The notes: a model not told the origin generated them from the sequence alone. DNA of 64,000 bases from Bacteroidota bacterium (GCA_023429135.1 JAEYWD010000008.1:248001-312000); one strand, 5' to 3'; shown: positions 28,196-37,587, counted from the first letter of the stretch. A program made the numbers and translations.

Positions 28196-30634
28196 ATGTT
28201 CAACCGATTAAAACAGATCATTATGTGGAAAGTTAACATCAAACAAGCCATAAGTTATATCCTTCACCAGAAAAGCTATTCTCTGGTAATTATTCTTGGA
28301 CTTTCGGTCGGGCTTGCCTCGTCGTTTATGATTTACTCATATGTTTTTTACGAAAAGAGCTATGACAGTTATCACCAGCGCGGAAAAGATTTATACAGGA
28401 TTGCTGTAACAGCAAGAATTGGTGGCCAGGATCCATACAAGAGCCCATACAGTTATGCTCCGCAAGGGCCTGTGGCATTTGCCGAAATCCCTGAAGTCGA
28501 AAGCTATGTACGGCTTTTACCAATGGATAAAGTTGTGGTTGCCAATGAAAAAAAAGAAGATGAATCAGCATTAACCGTAGGAGACTTTTTCTATGCTGAT
28601 GAGACTTTTTTTAAGCTTTTCTCTTTCCCGCTAAAGGAAGGTGATCCCGAAACGGTGTTGAAAAAACCGGGTACGGTTGTAATTTCGGGCAGTTTGGCAA
28701 ATAAGCTCTTTGGTTCGGGAAATCCCGTTGGCGAGGTATTGAAAGTGGATGGCCAATATAATATGACAATTACCGGCGTTTTCAACGATATCCCCGGAAA
28801 CTCACACCTTCACTTCGATTTGCTTTTCTCACTCAACACTTTTCCGTGGATAATGAATGCCCAAAATGCCTGGAACAATCACTCATTCTTTACATATCTA
28901 TTACTAAAAAAAGGTTCTGATCCGCGAATTGTGGAATCAAAATTAACTTTGGCTTATTTAAAAGAGAATAGAGCTGTTAACCAGTCAAACTGCACCTGGA
29001 GGCTTCAACCTGTAAACAAGGCATACCTTAATACGTCCGATTTCACATCTAAGCCAACTTCCTTAAAATTTGGCGACGAACGTATGGTTTATTTTTTGCA
29101 GATCATAGCATTGCTAATCCTTTGCATCGCTTGGATGAATTACATTAATGTCATTACAGCCAAGTCTACGGAACGGTTGAAAGAGATTGGTGTCAGGAAA
29201 ACTATCGGGGCCAGACGTTTCCATTTGATTCGTCAGTTTTTTACGGAGTCGGCTCTATATAACCTTTTCAGTATAACAATTGCAATTACCCTTGTAGGGA
29301 TCGTTTTTGGATGGTACACCCGGACAATGTCTTTTTCACCCTCTGTACTTCACAGCTTTGCTTTTTGGGCTTTACCTTGTATCATGCTGCTCCTCGGAAT
29401 TTTTCTGCCAGGGGGTTTATCAGCCTTTTTCAGCCTGAAAGTCAAGCCATTCAAACAGTCAGTTTTCACCGATTCCGCAGGATCTATGTCAGCATTCCGA
29501 AATGGACTGGTTGTTCTTCAATTCGCGATCATCATTATTTTAATGGCCGGAGTAATTGTAGTAAACAAACAACTTCGATACATTCAATCTATCGACTTGG
29601 GATTTCAAAAAGAGCAGGTATTAGTATTGAATGCACCCCGGGTTGGACTTGGAAAACAGTTCGAAAGTAAATTTGTGACATTTCGGGACGAAATGCTCAA
29701 CCAGCCAGGTGTCAAAGATGTTACAGCGGCTGTTAGTATTCCCGGCGAACGATTTGGATCCGGAAATGGAGGTCCCAGGATAAAAGGAGAAAAAGAAGGC
29801 AACACTTATTTCAGAGTTGGGCGTGTTTTCCCAAATTTTCTTGATTTCTACGGTACAAAGCTCGCTGCTGGCCGAAACTTTTCCGACAACATACAAAACG
29901 ACTATCAGAACATCATTATCAATGAAGAAGCTGTGAAAGAGCTGGGGTTAGAAAACTCAGAGGAGGCTGTTCAGAAAAAGTTGTTATGGAATGACAGGGA
30001 AGTGACCATTGTTGGGGTTACCAAAAGCTTCCACCAGCAATCGCTCCACATTGTACCTGAACCGATGATCATGTATACCATGCTCCATGAGAATAACTAT
30101 AATTATTTTCTGGTTAAACTCGATGCTCGGAACATAAAGGGTGCAATCAGTAGTGTTGAGTCAAAATTTAAAGATATTTTCCCAAACAATCCGTGCGATT
30201 ATTTTTTTCTCGACAGTTTCTACGATAAGCAATACCGTAAGGACATTGTATTCCAGAAACTGTTCAGCTTATTCTCAGTTATTGCTTTCATTATTGGTTT
30301 TGCAGGATTGTACGGGGTGACATTATTCAGAATCCTCAAACGAACCAAAGAAATAGGAATACGAAAAGTCAATGGGGCAAAAATTGCTGAAATTATGATA
30401 TTACTTAATCGTGACTTTGTGCAATGGGTCGTCGTCTCATTTCTCATCGCCTGTCCTATTGCCTGGTATGCCATGCACAAATGGCTCGAGAACTTTGCCT
30501 ATAAAACGGCATTGAGTTGGTGGGTTTTTTTAGCATCTGGAGTTATAGCACTCATTATTGCTTTGCTCACTGTGAGTTTTCAGAGTTGGCGGGCAGCAAC
30601 GAGGAACCCGGTGGAGAGCTTGAGGTACGAGTAA
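28196..30634 (+). CDS. FtsX/MacB-type ABC permease (array member 8)
   Basis: 812 residues from the ATG at 28196; an ATG at 28223 (MWKVNIKQAISYILHQK) would give a start more like the other members, and neither has a clear ribosome-binding site. First helix about 33-55 (VIILGLSVGLASSFMIYSYV). The first coupling loop LKEIGVRKTIGARR is the best conserved first loop of the array, making both halves look ATPase-competent. The second loop is GIRKVNGAKIAEI. Tail differences include VSFQSWRAATRN where most have VSWQ. The next permease begins only 19 nt after its stop, so the two are co-transcribed. Confidence 0.88.
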   Translation: MFNRLKQIIMWKVNIKQAISYILHQKSYSLVIILGLSVGLASSFMIYSYVFYEKSYDSYHQRGKDLYRIAVTARIGGQDPYKSPYSYAPQGPVAFAEIPEVESYVRLLPMDKVVVANEKKEDESALTVGDFFYADETFFKLFSFPLKEGDPETVLKKPGTVVISGSLANKLFGSGNPVGEVLKVDGQYNMTITGVFNDIPGNSHLHFDLLFSLNTFPWIMNAQNAWNNHSFFTYLLLKKGSDPRIVESKLTLAYLKENRAVNQSNCTWRLQPVNKAYLNTSDFTSKPTSLKFGDERMVYFLQIIALLILCIAWMNYINVITAKSTERLKEIGVRKTIGARRFHLIRQFFTESALYNLFSITIAITLVGIVFGWYTRTMSFSPSVLHSFAFWALPCIMLLLGIFLPGGLSAFFSLKVKPFKQSVFTDSAGSMSAFRNGLVVLQFAIIIILMAGVIVVNKQLRYIQSIDLGFQKEQVLVLNAPRVGLGKQFESKFVTFRDEMLNQPGVKDVTAAVSIPGERFGSGNGGPRIKGEKEGNTYFRVGRVFPNFLDFYGTKLAAGRNFSDNIQNDYQNIIINEEAVKELGLENSEEAVQKKLLWNDREVTIVGVTKSFHQQSLHIVPEPMIMYTMLHENNYNYFLVKLDARNIKGAISSVESKFKDIFPNNPCDYFFLDSFYDKQYRKDIVFQKLFSLFSVIAFIIGFAGLYGVTLFRILKRTKEIGIRKVNGAKIAEIMILLNRDFVQWVVVSFLIACPIAWYAMHKWLENFAYKTALSWWVFLASGVIALIIALLTVSFQSWRAATRNPVESLRYE

Positions 30635-30653
30635 ATTTAAAAACATATAAATT

Positions 30654-32990
30654 ATGATATTATACTACATAAGAATTTCATTTAGAAGTTTAATTAAGAA
30701 CAAGAAGTTTTCTCTGCTCAATATTATCGGCTTTGCAGTAGGTTTTGCCGTTTGCATAGTGCTTGCCTTGTTTTCCTTCAACGAATACAGCGTTGATAGA
30801 GCTTTCCCGAATCATCAGTATATTTACCGGATACTTGATACCAAAAAGAATTCTTCCAGCATTGATTATGATGTAGCCAAGCAATTGAAGGAACAACACC
30901 CTCAAATCAAATTAGCCGTTCCATTACACTACATGACGATTGGTGCTAACCATCCTGTCTTTTTGAAGAAACTAAGGAGTGGAGATTATACTATGATCAA
31001 TGATATGATCAGTACTACCAACGATTTCTTCAAAGCTTTTTCGGTAAAAATAATTGCTGGAAATGCAAACAAGCCGTTTGCTGACCTTAACTCGGTGGTT
31101 TTAACCCGCTCCACAGCCGAGAAATTATTCGGACGGATAGATGTGGTGGGGGAAAATATCAATTTTGCTGGTATGTTTGAGGCTTCGGTTAGTGCGGTAT
31201 CGGAAGATCTACCTGCAAGTTCCAGTCTTGGGGCGAATCTATTTTTCAATAGTGACAATGAAAATCTCCGGTTTTCTAAGTACTGCGGCGACGGTCAATG
31301 TTATAGTCCCCTTGATTTGTACGTTCAAGTAGAAACAGGGACAAATGTAAAGCAACTGGAAATCAGCATCAATGCAAATATCCCTGAAAATAAATCACAA
31401 ATGGAAAAAATAGCTTTTCAACCATTGACTGATATTTATCTCCATCCGGGCATCGATGGAAGTGCCAATAGGTTGGGAAGCAAGGCTATGATCCGTATTT
31501 TTCTTTCTATTGCCGCACTAATTCTGTTGTTGTCGGTTATCAATTATATCAACATCTCCTTATCCAAGCAGCTATCTACATTAAAAGAAATAGGGATCAA
31601 AATTACCAATGGGGCTGGAGTTAGACACTTATGCGCTTATCACCTAACTGAAGTAACATTGTCAGTATCGATGGCTTTTGTAATGGCTTTGGGTATTGCT
31701 AGAATGTCGCTGCCTTTCGCCGAAACACTTCTCAATTGTCCACTTAATTTCTATCTGCTTCTTTCTCCCACATTACTGACCGTGTTATTGACCACCCTGT
31801 TTGCAGTCATCCTTGTTTCTTCTTTTGCTCCTGTATATATTATTTCGCGATTTAACGTGCAGCGATTATTCGGAAAAAAGGTAGCTGTAATGGGAATACA
31901 GGTTGGGAAAAAGGGGTTGACCGTTTTTCAATTAACAACCGCTATTGTATTATTAATAGGCTTTGTGATGATCCAAAAGCAATTACACTATGTAAAGATG
32001 ACAAATATTGGCTTTGACAAAGAACTTTTGCTTAGATTGGATATTGGAGATAATTTTAAAGGAAAAGAAGCACTTAAACAGCAAATTGAACAATGTCCCT
32101 TTGTAAAAAGCTCTTCTTTTAGTCATGGTGGTCCAGGAGCTATCCGGATGGGTATGGAGAGCAATAAAAAAGAAGATAACTTTTTAATGGACTGCATTCT
32201 AGTGGATGAAGAGTTTCTAAAAACTTTTGATATCAATTTACTGGAAGGAAGACCATTTTTGTCTTCAGATAAAGATGTTTCCTGTTATATCAATGAAACG
32301 GCCTATAAAAAGTATGGTTGGGATAATCTCGAAAACCGGAAATTTAATAATGGACGTGAAGGTGGCTACAATGTTGTAGGAGTGGTAAGTGATTTTAACG
32401 TAGCATCTTTACACAGCGGAATGACCCCGGTCTGTCTTATGCTTCACGATCAATACTCCGCACTCAACATTAAATTAATGTCGGGAAACCTGCATGAGCA
32501 GATAGAAAAACTCCGAAGTATCTGGGGAAAAATCTCTCCCGATACACCAATGATGTTTACCTTTTACGATGATGTTTTTAATGCATATTATAAGAAAGAA
32601 GAACGACAAGGAAAGGCAATAACTGTTTTTTCACTGATTGCTCTGGTGATAACCTGTCTTGGGTTGACGGGCCAAGTCCTGCAGACCTGCACAACAAAAA
32701 TAAAAGAGATCGGCATCCGAAAAATAAACGGTGCTCAAATTTTAGAGGTAATGATCCTTCTCAACCGCGATTTTATCAAATGGGTTGCCATCGCCTTTAT
32801 TATCGCCTGCCCTATTGCCTGGTATGCCATGCACAAATGGCTCAAGAACTTTGCCTATAAAACGGATTTGAGCTGGTGGGTATTTGTTGTGGCAGGAGTA
32901 ATTGCAATGTTAATTGCTTTATTTACGGTGAGCTGGCAAAGTTGGCGGGCAGCAACGAGAAACCCGGTGGAGAGCTTGAGGTACGAATGA
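30654..32990 (+). CDS. FtsX/MacB-type ABC permease (array member 9)
   Basis: 778 residues, 19 nt after member 8 and the last permease of the continuous array. First helix about 18-41 (IIGFAVGFAVCIVLALFSF). First coupling loop LKEIGIKITNGAGV, second GIRKINGAQILEV. The tail keeps the consensus with HKWLKNFAYKTDLSWWVF. It is followed by 165 bp with the operators and promoter of the BlaI gene, so the permease transcript probably ends here, although no strong terminator hairpin was recognised. Its N-terminal periplasmic part is cysteine-containing (KYCGDGQCYSP), which is unusual among the members. Confidence 0.9.
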   Translation: MILYYIRISFRSLIKNKKFSLLNIIGFAVGFAVCIVLALFSFNEYSVDRAFPNHQYIYRILDTKKNSSSIDYDVAKQLKEQHPQIKLAVPLHYMTIGANHPVFLKKLRSGDYTMINDMISTTNDFFKAFSVKIIAGNANKPFADLNSVVLTRSTAEKLFGRIDVVGENINFAGMFEASVSAVSEDLPASSSLGANLFFNSDNENLRFSKYCGDGQCYSPLDLYVQVETGTNVKQLEISINANIPENKSQMEKIAFQPLTDIYLHPGIDGSANRLGSKAMIRIFLSIAALILLLSVINYINISLSKQLSTLKEIGIKITNGAGVRHLCAYHLTEVTLSVSMAFVMALGIARMSLPFAETLLNCPLNFYLLLSPTLLTVLLTTLFAVILVSSFAPVYIISRFNVQRLFGKKVAVMGIQVGKKGLTVFQLTTAIVLLIGFVMIQKQLHYVKMTNIGFDKELLLRLDIGDNFKGKEALKQQIEQCPFVKSSSFSHGGPGAIRMGMESNKKEDNFLMDCILVDEEFLKTFDINLLEGRPFLSSDKDVSCYINETAYKKYGWDNLENRKFNNGREGGYNVVGVVSDFNVASLHSGMTPVCLMLHDQYSALNIKLMSGNLHEQIEKLRSIWGKISPDTPMMFTFYDDVFNAYYKKEERQGKAITVFSLIALVITCLGLTGQVLQTCTTKIKEIGIRKINGAQILEVMILLNRDFIKWVAIAFIIACPIAWYAMHKWLKNFAYKTDLSWWVFVVAGVIAMLIALFTVSWQSWRAATRNPVESLRYE

Positions 32991-33080
32991 GGAACTATAA
33001 CGAATAATGAGTATTTAGTACATCTATTGTGATTCTATTACGGTTGCTCCCAGAGTTTGACAAATACCAAATTAAATTTT

Positions 33081-33095
33081 TACGAAATTTTCGTA
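33081..33095. promoter_or_regulatory. BlaI-type operator 1
   Basis: TACGAAATTTTCGTA, a perfect 7-1-7 palindrome. An identical 15-mer lies at 33135-33149, centre to centre 54 bp away. BlaI/MecI repressors bind inverted repeats of this general kind as dimers, and two sites around a promoter is the usual arrangement in bla systems. Confidence 0.78.
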
Positions 33096-33125
33096 GTTTC
33101 TATTGATTCTTACATTGAAGTGATT

Positions 33126-33133
33126 TATATTTG
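33126..33133 (+). promoter_or_regulatory. Bacteroidota-type -7 promoter element for blaI
   Basis: TATATTTG fits the Bacteroidota -7 consensus TAnnTTTG fully. A TTG lies at 33103-33105, 20 bp upstream, as a possible -33 element. It is bracketed by the two palindromic operators, the second starting 2 bp downstream, so bound repressor would cover the start of transcription. Confidence 0.65.
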
Positions 33134-33134
33134 C

Positions 33135-33149
33135 TACGAAATTTTCGTA
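33135..33149. promoter_or_regulatory. BlaI-type operator 2
   Basis: Second copy of TACGAAATTTTCGTA, identical to 33081-33095. It lies between the -7 element and the ATG at 33156, well placed for autorepression of the blaI-blaR1 transcript. Confidence 0.78.
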
Positions 33150-33155
33150 ATAACA

Positions 33156-33527
33156 ATGGAAAAAATTATTGAGAAACTTACAGCCAAAGAACTGGAAATA
33201 TTACTCATTCTCTGGAATTTCGGTGAAGCAACTGTTAAGACCATAAACGACGAGCAAAATAAAGTGGATGAAGTTGGGTATACTACCACTCTGAAATTAA
33301 TGCAACTAATGACCGAAAAAGGAATTCTTGAAAGAATAACAAAAGGAAAAAGTCATGTTTATCATTCATGTATCCCTGAGGAAGATATTCAGGAACATAT
33401 CTTTAAAAAATATACACAAACCACCCAAGGCAAGTCGGCTATGAAACTGGTATTGAAGGCTATGGGTAACCATAAGGGAAATATTGACGGACTGAGTGAA
33501 ATAAAAGAATATCTGAAAAAACTGTAA
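33156..33527 (+). CDS. blaI: BlaI/MecI-family transcriptional repressor
   Basis: 123 residues from the ATG at 33156, the normal size. The frame is open further upstream, but that region holds the operators and promoter, so the shorter start is preferred. The winged-helix domain shows LTAKELEILLILWNFGEATV, GYTTTLKLMQLMTEKGILER (recognition helix region) and KGKSHVYH. The C-terminal dimer helix follows (KSAMKLVLKAMGNHKGNI). In known systems a beta-lactam-activated BlaR1 protease leads to cleavage of BlaI, lifting repression. The blaR1-like gene starts 5 nt downstream. Its targets here are probably this operon; no further copies of the 15-bp site were noticed near the two downstream beta-lactamase genes. 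Confidence 0.92.
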   Translation: MEKIIEKLTAKELEILLILWNFGEATVKTINDEQNKVDEVGYTTTLKLMQLMTEKGILERITKGKSHVYHSCIPEEDIQEHIFKKYTQTTQGKSAMKLVLKAMGNHKGNIDGLSEIKEYLKKL

Positions 33528-33532
33528 TCGGT

Positions 33533-35407
33533 ATGACCTTCTTCAAAACAGACATAATTGACTCTATACTAAATAGTCTTGGCTGGACTATATTACATTC
33601 ACTATGGTTGGGATTGGTTTTCTTAGTCTGTTTTTTATTGACGGTTATTCTTTTTAGAAGGAAAAAAGCTCAATTCAAATACCTTACGGGCTTAATTGTT
33701 TTGATTCTGTTTCTAGGTTCAGTATTTGTAACATTTATTTTAACATATAATCACCAGCGAGCTTCAGCAATTCTGCATAACACAGCAACTGATAACTCAT
33801 TTGTATCAATTGATAATCACGCTAACGGAATAAAAAACATTCAGGAACAGTTTGAAATTGAGCCGAAAAAACACACCGACCTTGTTGCAAAAATTGAAAT
33901 ATTGAGGGTTTACTTAAACAAGTCATGCTATTTTATTGCACTCATATGGTTGGTTTTCGCATCATTATTCCTAGCCAAACACTTATTCAACTTCTATAAA
34001 TTAAAGCAGCTTATTACAAATCCGTTAAACCGGAAATCTTCTAAATGGCAAACCGTTATCAACGGATTATCGTCAAAAATTTATCTGAACAGGAGCATCA
34101 GAATACTCATCAGCCCTTTTATAAACAGTCCCTTTGTATTCGGAATTGTAAAACCAGTGATCCTTTTACCGATACAACTTGTCACCCAACTTAGCGAAGA
34201 TGAAATTAAGTCCATCCTTATTCACGAACTAGCCCATATCAGCAGAAACGATTATGTTACCAACCTGTTTCAGGTTGTTATAGAATCTCTTTTCTTCTAC
34301 CATCCGGGAATTAAGTATATTTCAGAACAGATGAGAGTGCAGCGGGAAGTTATATGCGATACTGTAGCTGCCGGGATATGCGAAAATAAGAAAACATATG
34401 TGAATGCTTTGGTAAAAGTTGAAGAGCTAAGGTTAGTTTCCAATCAATTTGCAGTTGCCGCCAAAAGGAACAAAAATGAACTGCTTTACCGCATAAAATG
34501 TTTGCTTTCAAATCGACCTTTCGAAATAGAAAGTAAAAAATCTTTCAACCTGCTCCTTCCTTTGGTTATCCTTTTAGCCTTCTTTGGCTTTACACTGGCA
34601 GCATTTAAAAGTAGGGACACGAAAGAAAATCAACAATCTCATTTCTATTCTGTTGTAGCAAAACATCTTTCTCCTGCTAAAAGTTCAATGGTTGTTTTTG
34701 ATACCAGGAACGAACAATATTTGGTTTTTAACGACTCAATTTCTCATCAACGATATACTCCGGCTTCGACTTTTAAAATTACCTCATCACTGATTGCACT
34801 TGAGTCGGGAATAGCAGAAAACGAGAGCTTTACTATACGTTGGGATAGCATTCGTTATCCGCGGGAGCCGTGGATGAATAACAGCACGCCTCAGAAATTC
34901 TGGTTACAGAACCATACCCTGCAATCGGCCCTTAAATATTCGGTAAACTGGTTCTACCTGGAGCTTCACAGGTTAATCGGGAGAGAAAGAATTCAAAATT
35001 ACATTAACCAGTGTAATTATGGGAATAATGTTGAAGGCACATCGTTAGATAACTTTTGGTTTAACGGGACTTTAAAGATATCGGCATTTGAACAGGTTGA
35101 ATTTCTAAAAAAATTGAATAGTCAGTCTCTTACTGGGTTTTCCCGCGGAGCCCAGAAAAAAGTTAAAGCAATTATGCTTAACGAGTCTATGTCCGGTTAT
35201 AAAATTTATGGAAAATCGGGCACGGGCGAGATTATGGACAATAAATTAATTTGCTGGTATGTAGGAATGCTGGAAGTCAACAACAATACATACATATTTG
35301 CCTTTAATTCATTTACAGATAATTATAATGAATTACCTGCAGATAAGCGCATTGAAACAGTAAAAAAAATATTTCATGGGCTTGATATAATTAATATCCT
35401 CAAATGA
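33533..35407 (+). CDS. blaR1: BlaR1/MecR1-like sensor: M56 metalloprotease fused to class D beta-lactamase-like domain
   Basis: 624 residues. Membrane helices at about 15-40, 45-65, 130-150 and 340-360 surround an M56 protease domain with the zinc motif HELAHISRND (about 230). After the last helix comes an extracytoplasmic penicillin-binding domain of class D type: the STFK tetrad in PASTFKITSS carrying the acylated serine, SVN in KYSVNWFYLE, YGNN, and KSGTG in YGKSGTGEI. The family model is acylation of the serine by a beta-lactam, activation of the protease, and cleavage of BlaI. The sensor domain resembles the separate class D enzyme at 37588-38415 closely, including the spacing of all motifs. 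It is translationally coupled or nearly so to blaI (5-nt gap). Confidence 0.92.
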   Translation: MTFFKTDIIDSILNSLGWTILHSLWLGLVFLVCFLLTVILFRRKKAQFKYLTGLIVLILFLGSVFVTFILTYNHQRASAILHNTATDNSFVSIDNHANGIKNIQEQFEIEPKKHTDLVAKIEILRVYLNKSCYFIALIWLVFASLFLAKHLFNFYKLKQLITNPLNRKSSKWQTVINGLSSKIYLNRSIRILISPFINSPFVFGIVKPVILLPIQLVTQLSEDEIKSILIHELAHISRNDYVTNLFQVVIESLFFYHPGIKYISEQMRVQREVICDTVAAGICENKKTYVNALVKVEELRLVSNQFAVAAKRNKNELLYRIKCLLSNRPFEIESKKSFNLLLPLVILLAFFGFTLAAFKSRDTKENQQSHFYSVVAKHLSPAKSSMVVFDTRNEQYLVFNDSISHQRYTPASTFKITSSLIALESGIAENESFTIRWDSIRYPREPWMNNSTPQKFWLQNHTLQSALKYSVNWFYLELHRLIGRERIQNYINQCNYGNNVEGTSLDNFWFNGTLKISAFEQVEFLKKLNSQSLTGFSRGAQKKVKAIMLNESMSGYKIYGKSGTGEIMDNKLICWYVGMLEVNNNTYIFAFNSFTDNYNELPADKRIETVKKIFHGLDIINILK

Positions 35408-35759
35408 AACATAGTGAAAGTTTTAACCCATTAATTCACAAATTTATACCACCTCACCCTAAACAGGCTGCGTGAAAAGGTCGGAAAGACTTCGACTACA
35501 GTCTGACATTTGAGATTCAATTATTTGTCATATTTCGACTCCGCTCAATATGACTGGTAATTGACTTTTCACATAGCTTCTTTTGAAGAGCTGCGAATTT
35601 AAGTTTGTGCGTTCCTCCTCCCCTCTCTTTCAGGAGAGGGACTGGGCCTGTCTGCCATCCAGGTAGAGGTGAGGTCGTTAAGGTTTTGTGAATTATCAGG
35701 TTAATACCGTTAGAAAATGCCGTTTAATATCATTTACAGTTAATAACATTATTAGAAAA
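35408..35759. other. Intergenic stretch with long inverted repeat and REP-like hairpin
   Basis: No gene seen. The words gtgaaaag (near 35473) and cttttcac (near 35566) could pair over about 100 bp containing cgacttcgac- and tcgactccgct-type words. At 35610-35650 there is a CCCTCTCtttcaGGAGAGGG hairpin with the same flavour as the elements between the nif genes. The stretch separates the BlaI/BlaR1 pair from the acetyltransferase. Confidence 0.5.
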
Positions 35760-36185
35760 ATGAAAATCAGGGAAATACAAGAAACCGATGCTCCACAAAT
35801 TACAAATTTACTCTCTCAGTTAGGGTATTTGAATACAGGAAGTTTTATTGAGGAAAAAATTAAATCTTTCTCGAAGGATCCCGACGAGCATACTGTTGTT
35901 GCTGAAGAAAACAATGAAGTTATCGCCTTTATTTCTATTCACTTTATCCCTCAGATCGCGTTAAAAGGAGATTTCGCAAGAATAAGCTATTTTTCTGTGG
36001 ATGAGAAATGTAGAAGTATTGGTGTAGGAAAGCTATTGGAGGAGTATTGTGAAGAAGTCGCCAGATTAAGAAATTGTGACAGGATAGAGGCACATTGCCA
36101 TTCAAGAAGGGAAAAGGCTCACCGTTTCTACTTCAGGCAGGGATATACTGAATCGCCGAAATATTTAATGAAATCATTAATATGA
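35760..36185 (+). CDS. GNAT-family N-acetyltransferase
   Basis: 141 residues from the ATG at 35760 (MKIREIQETDAPQI); the open frame reaches further upstream without a family-like sequence. The acetyl-CoA binding motif A is visible as YFSVDEKCRSIGVGKLLEEY, fitting R/Q-x-x-G-x-G/A, followed by the motif B helix with EKAHRFYFRQGY, where the tyrosine near the end is the common proton donor position. Such small single-domain enzymes acetylate amines, antibiotics or protein N-termini; the substrate cannot be told. It lies between the BlaI/BlaR1 pair and the beta-lactamases but is set apart by more than 300 bp on each side, so it may not belong to their regulon. Confidence 0.85.
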   Translation: MKIREIQETDAPQITNLLSQLGYLNTGSFIEEKIKSFSKDPDEHTVVAEENNEVIAFISIHFIPQIALKGDFARISYFSVDEKCRSIGVGKLLEEYCEEVARLRNCDRIEAHCHSRREKAHRFYFRQGYTESPKYLMKSLI

Positions 36186-36256
36186 CTTAGCTTAAACAAT
36201 TATAAATGCGAATAAAGGGTTGAATACTTCTATTTTGAAGTTATCGGCGCTCTTTT

Positions 36257-36459
36257 CAGGCTGAAAGCCTGTGACACCAAAGGACAGGGCAGCGCCCTGT
36301 CAGAATTTGATGGCTTTTTTTGCAGGCTGTAGGCCTGTGACATGGGCTGTAACCAGTATTTGAAGCTTTTGTCTCAGCCTTTCAGGCTGAACCGAAGCGG
36401 GAGATCTCATGTCCTGGGGTTTCACCCCAGGTTTCGATGTCTCAGGCCTTCAGCCTGAG
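36257..36459. repeat. Cluster of six short hairpins
   Basis: Six perfect or near-perfect palindromes lie in about 200 bp: 36257-36271, 36283-36301 (GACAGGGC/GCCCTGTC), 36323-36337, 36375-36389, 36413-36431 (CCTGGGGT/ACCCCAGG) and 36441-36459 (CTCAGGC/GCCTGAG). The rest of the 378-bp gap before the metallo-beta-lactamase is AT-rich and shows no gene. Hairpins of the form AGGCTGAAAGCCT are common dispersed repeats in this phylum. Confidence 0.7.
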
Positions 36460-36563
36460 GTTTCAGGTCAGAATTCTTAGATTCTGCTCTATTTTGTTAT
36501 CTAAATTACATTCTTTTAACCCTTAATTCGCATTATAAATAACCTTATATAACCTTTACTAAA

Positions 36564-37562
36564 ATGACAATTAGATACATATCCGTTATTATCGCCCTTT
36601 TTCTATGTTTTCGGATAAACATTGATGCGCAAACCAGCGAAAAGAGCGGAACTTCTCACAGCAAGTTAAATAAAACTGCAAAAGATTATATGACAATTGA
36701 AGAGGCTGTGGCTTCTCTTAAAATACCTGAAGCCGCCGCGAAACCAGCATCAATTCCTGGAGAATCACCTGAATTGCCAGAGTTCTTTCATCCCCCATAT
36801 ACCTCTATCGAACCGGTTAAACTTTTTGATAATTTTTATTTTGTAGGCACAACAGCAGTGGGTGCATTTATTGTGGATACAGGAGACGGACTGGTTGTGC
36901 TCGATACAGGTTGTGGTGATACAGATGTTGCCATGATGGTATCGGATATGAAGAAGATGGGATTAAATCCTTCGCAAATTAAACTGATACTTATATCACA
37001 TGAGCATTTCGACCATTATGGGGGCGTTCAATATCTTAAAAAAAATGTTTGTCCTGATGCCAAAGTAGCAATGAGCTTAATTGGGTGGAATATGCTGCAA
37101 ACAGTCCCTCTGGAAGGGCCTTATATAGGGACACGGCCGCAATCGGTCGACATATATTTGATCGATGGAATGAAAATAAAGGTTGGCAACACAACTTTTC
37201 AGATAGTTTCGACTCCGGGACATAGCCCTGGCTGCTTGTCGTTTATTATTCCTGTAACCGACAAAGGAGAACCTCATGTAGTTGGTATGATGGGAGGCTC
37301 GGCAGTGTTTCCAACCCATGTGGAAACAAAACTTTATAAAGCTTCTGTCGAATATTTTAAAGCTTTTGCTGCCGCTGCCAGGTGCGATATAGGTCTCTAT
37401 TTTCATTCCCAGGAGGAAACTTTTGCTCCTCTCAGGGCTCGTAAACTTAACGAGTCCAATCCCTTAATAGTAGGAATGGAAAAATTTGATTCAGTCTACC
37501 TGAAAAGTTTCAGGGACAGATATCAAAAAATGATGGAGTCGGGAAATTTGAAACCATACTAA
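36564..37562 (+). CDS. Exported metallo-beta-lactamase-fold hydrolase, subclass B3-like
   Basis: 332 residues with a signal peptide (ISVIIALFLCFRINIDAQ). After a ~60-residue linker the MBL fold begins (DNFYFVGTTAVGAFIVDTG). The zinc ligands of the B3 type are in ISHEHFDHYGG (H-x-H-x-D-H), the third histidine in STPGHSPGCLSF, and a candidate further histidine in YFHSQEETF. The H-x-H-x-D-H set and the EPVKLFDNFYFVGT lead resemble B3 enzymes, which hydrolyse a broad range of beta-lactams, but many MBL-fold proteins of other function share these motifs. The neighbour 25 nt downstream is a class D beta-lactamase, which favours a role in beta-lactam resistance. The protein is longer than most B3 enzymes because of the N-terminal linker. 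Confidence 0.78.
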   Translation: MTIRYISVIIALFLCFRINIDAQTSEKSGTSHSKLNKTAKDYMTIEEAVASLKIPEAAAKPASIPGESPELPEFFHPPYTSIEPVKLFDNFYFVGTTAVGAFIVDTGDGLVVLDTGCGDTDVAMMVSDMKKMGLNPSQIKLILISHEHFDHYGGVQYLKKNVCPDAKVAMSLIGWNMLQTVPLEGPYIGTRPQSVDIYLIDGMKIKVGNTTFQIVSTPGHSPGCLSFIIPVTDKGEPHVVGMMGGSAVFPTHVETKLYKASVEYFKAFAAAARCDIGLYFHSQEETFAPLRARKLNESNPLIVGMEKFDSVYLKSFRDRYQKMMESGNLKPY

Positions 37563-37587
37563 ACAAAGCATTTTTAAACTGATTACA

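Noticed and set aside
33057..33155. Longer BlaI starting at 33057
   Set aside because: The extra segment covers both operators and the promoter; the start at 33156 gives the standard BlaI length.
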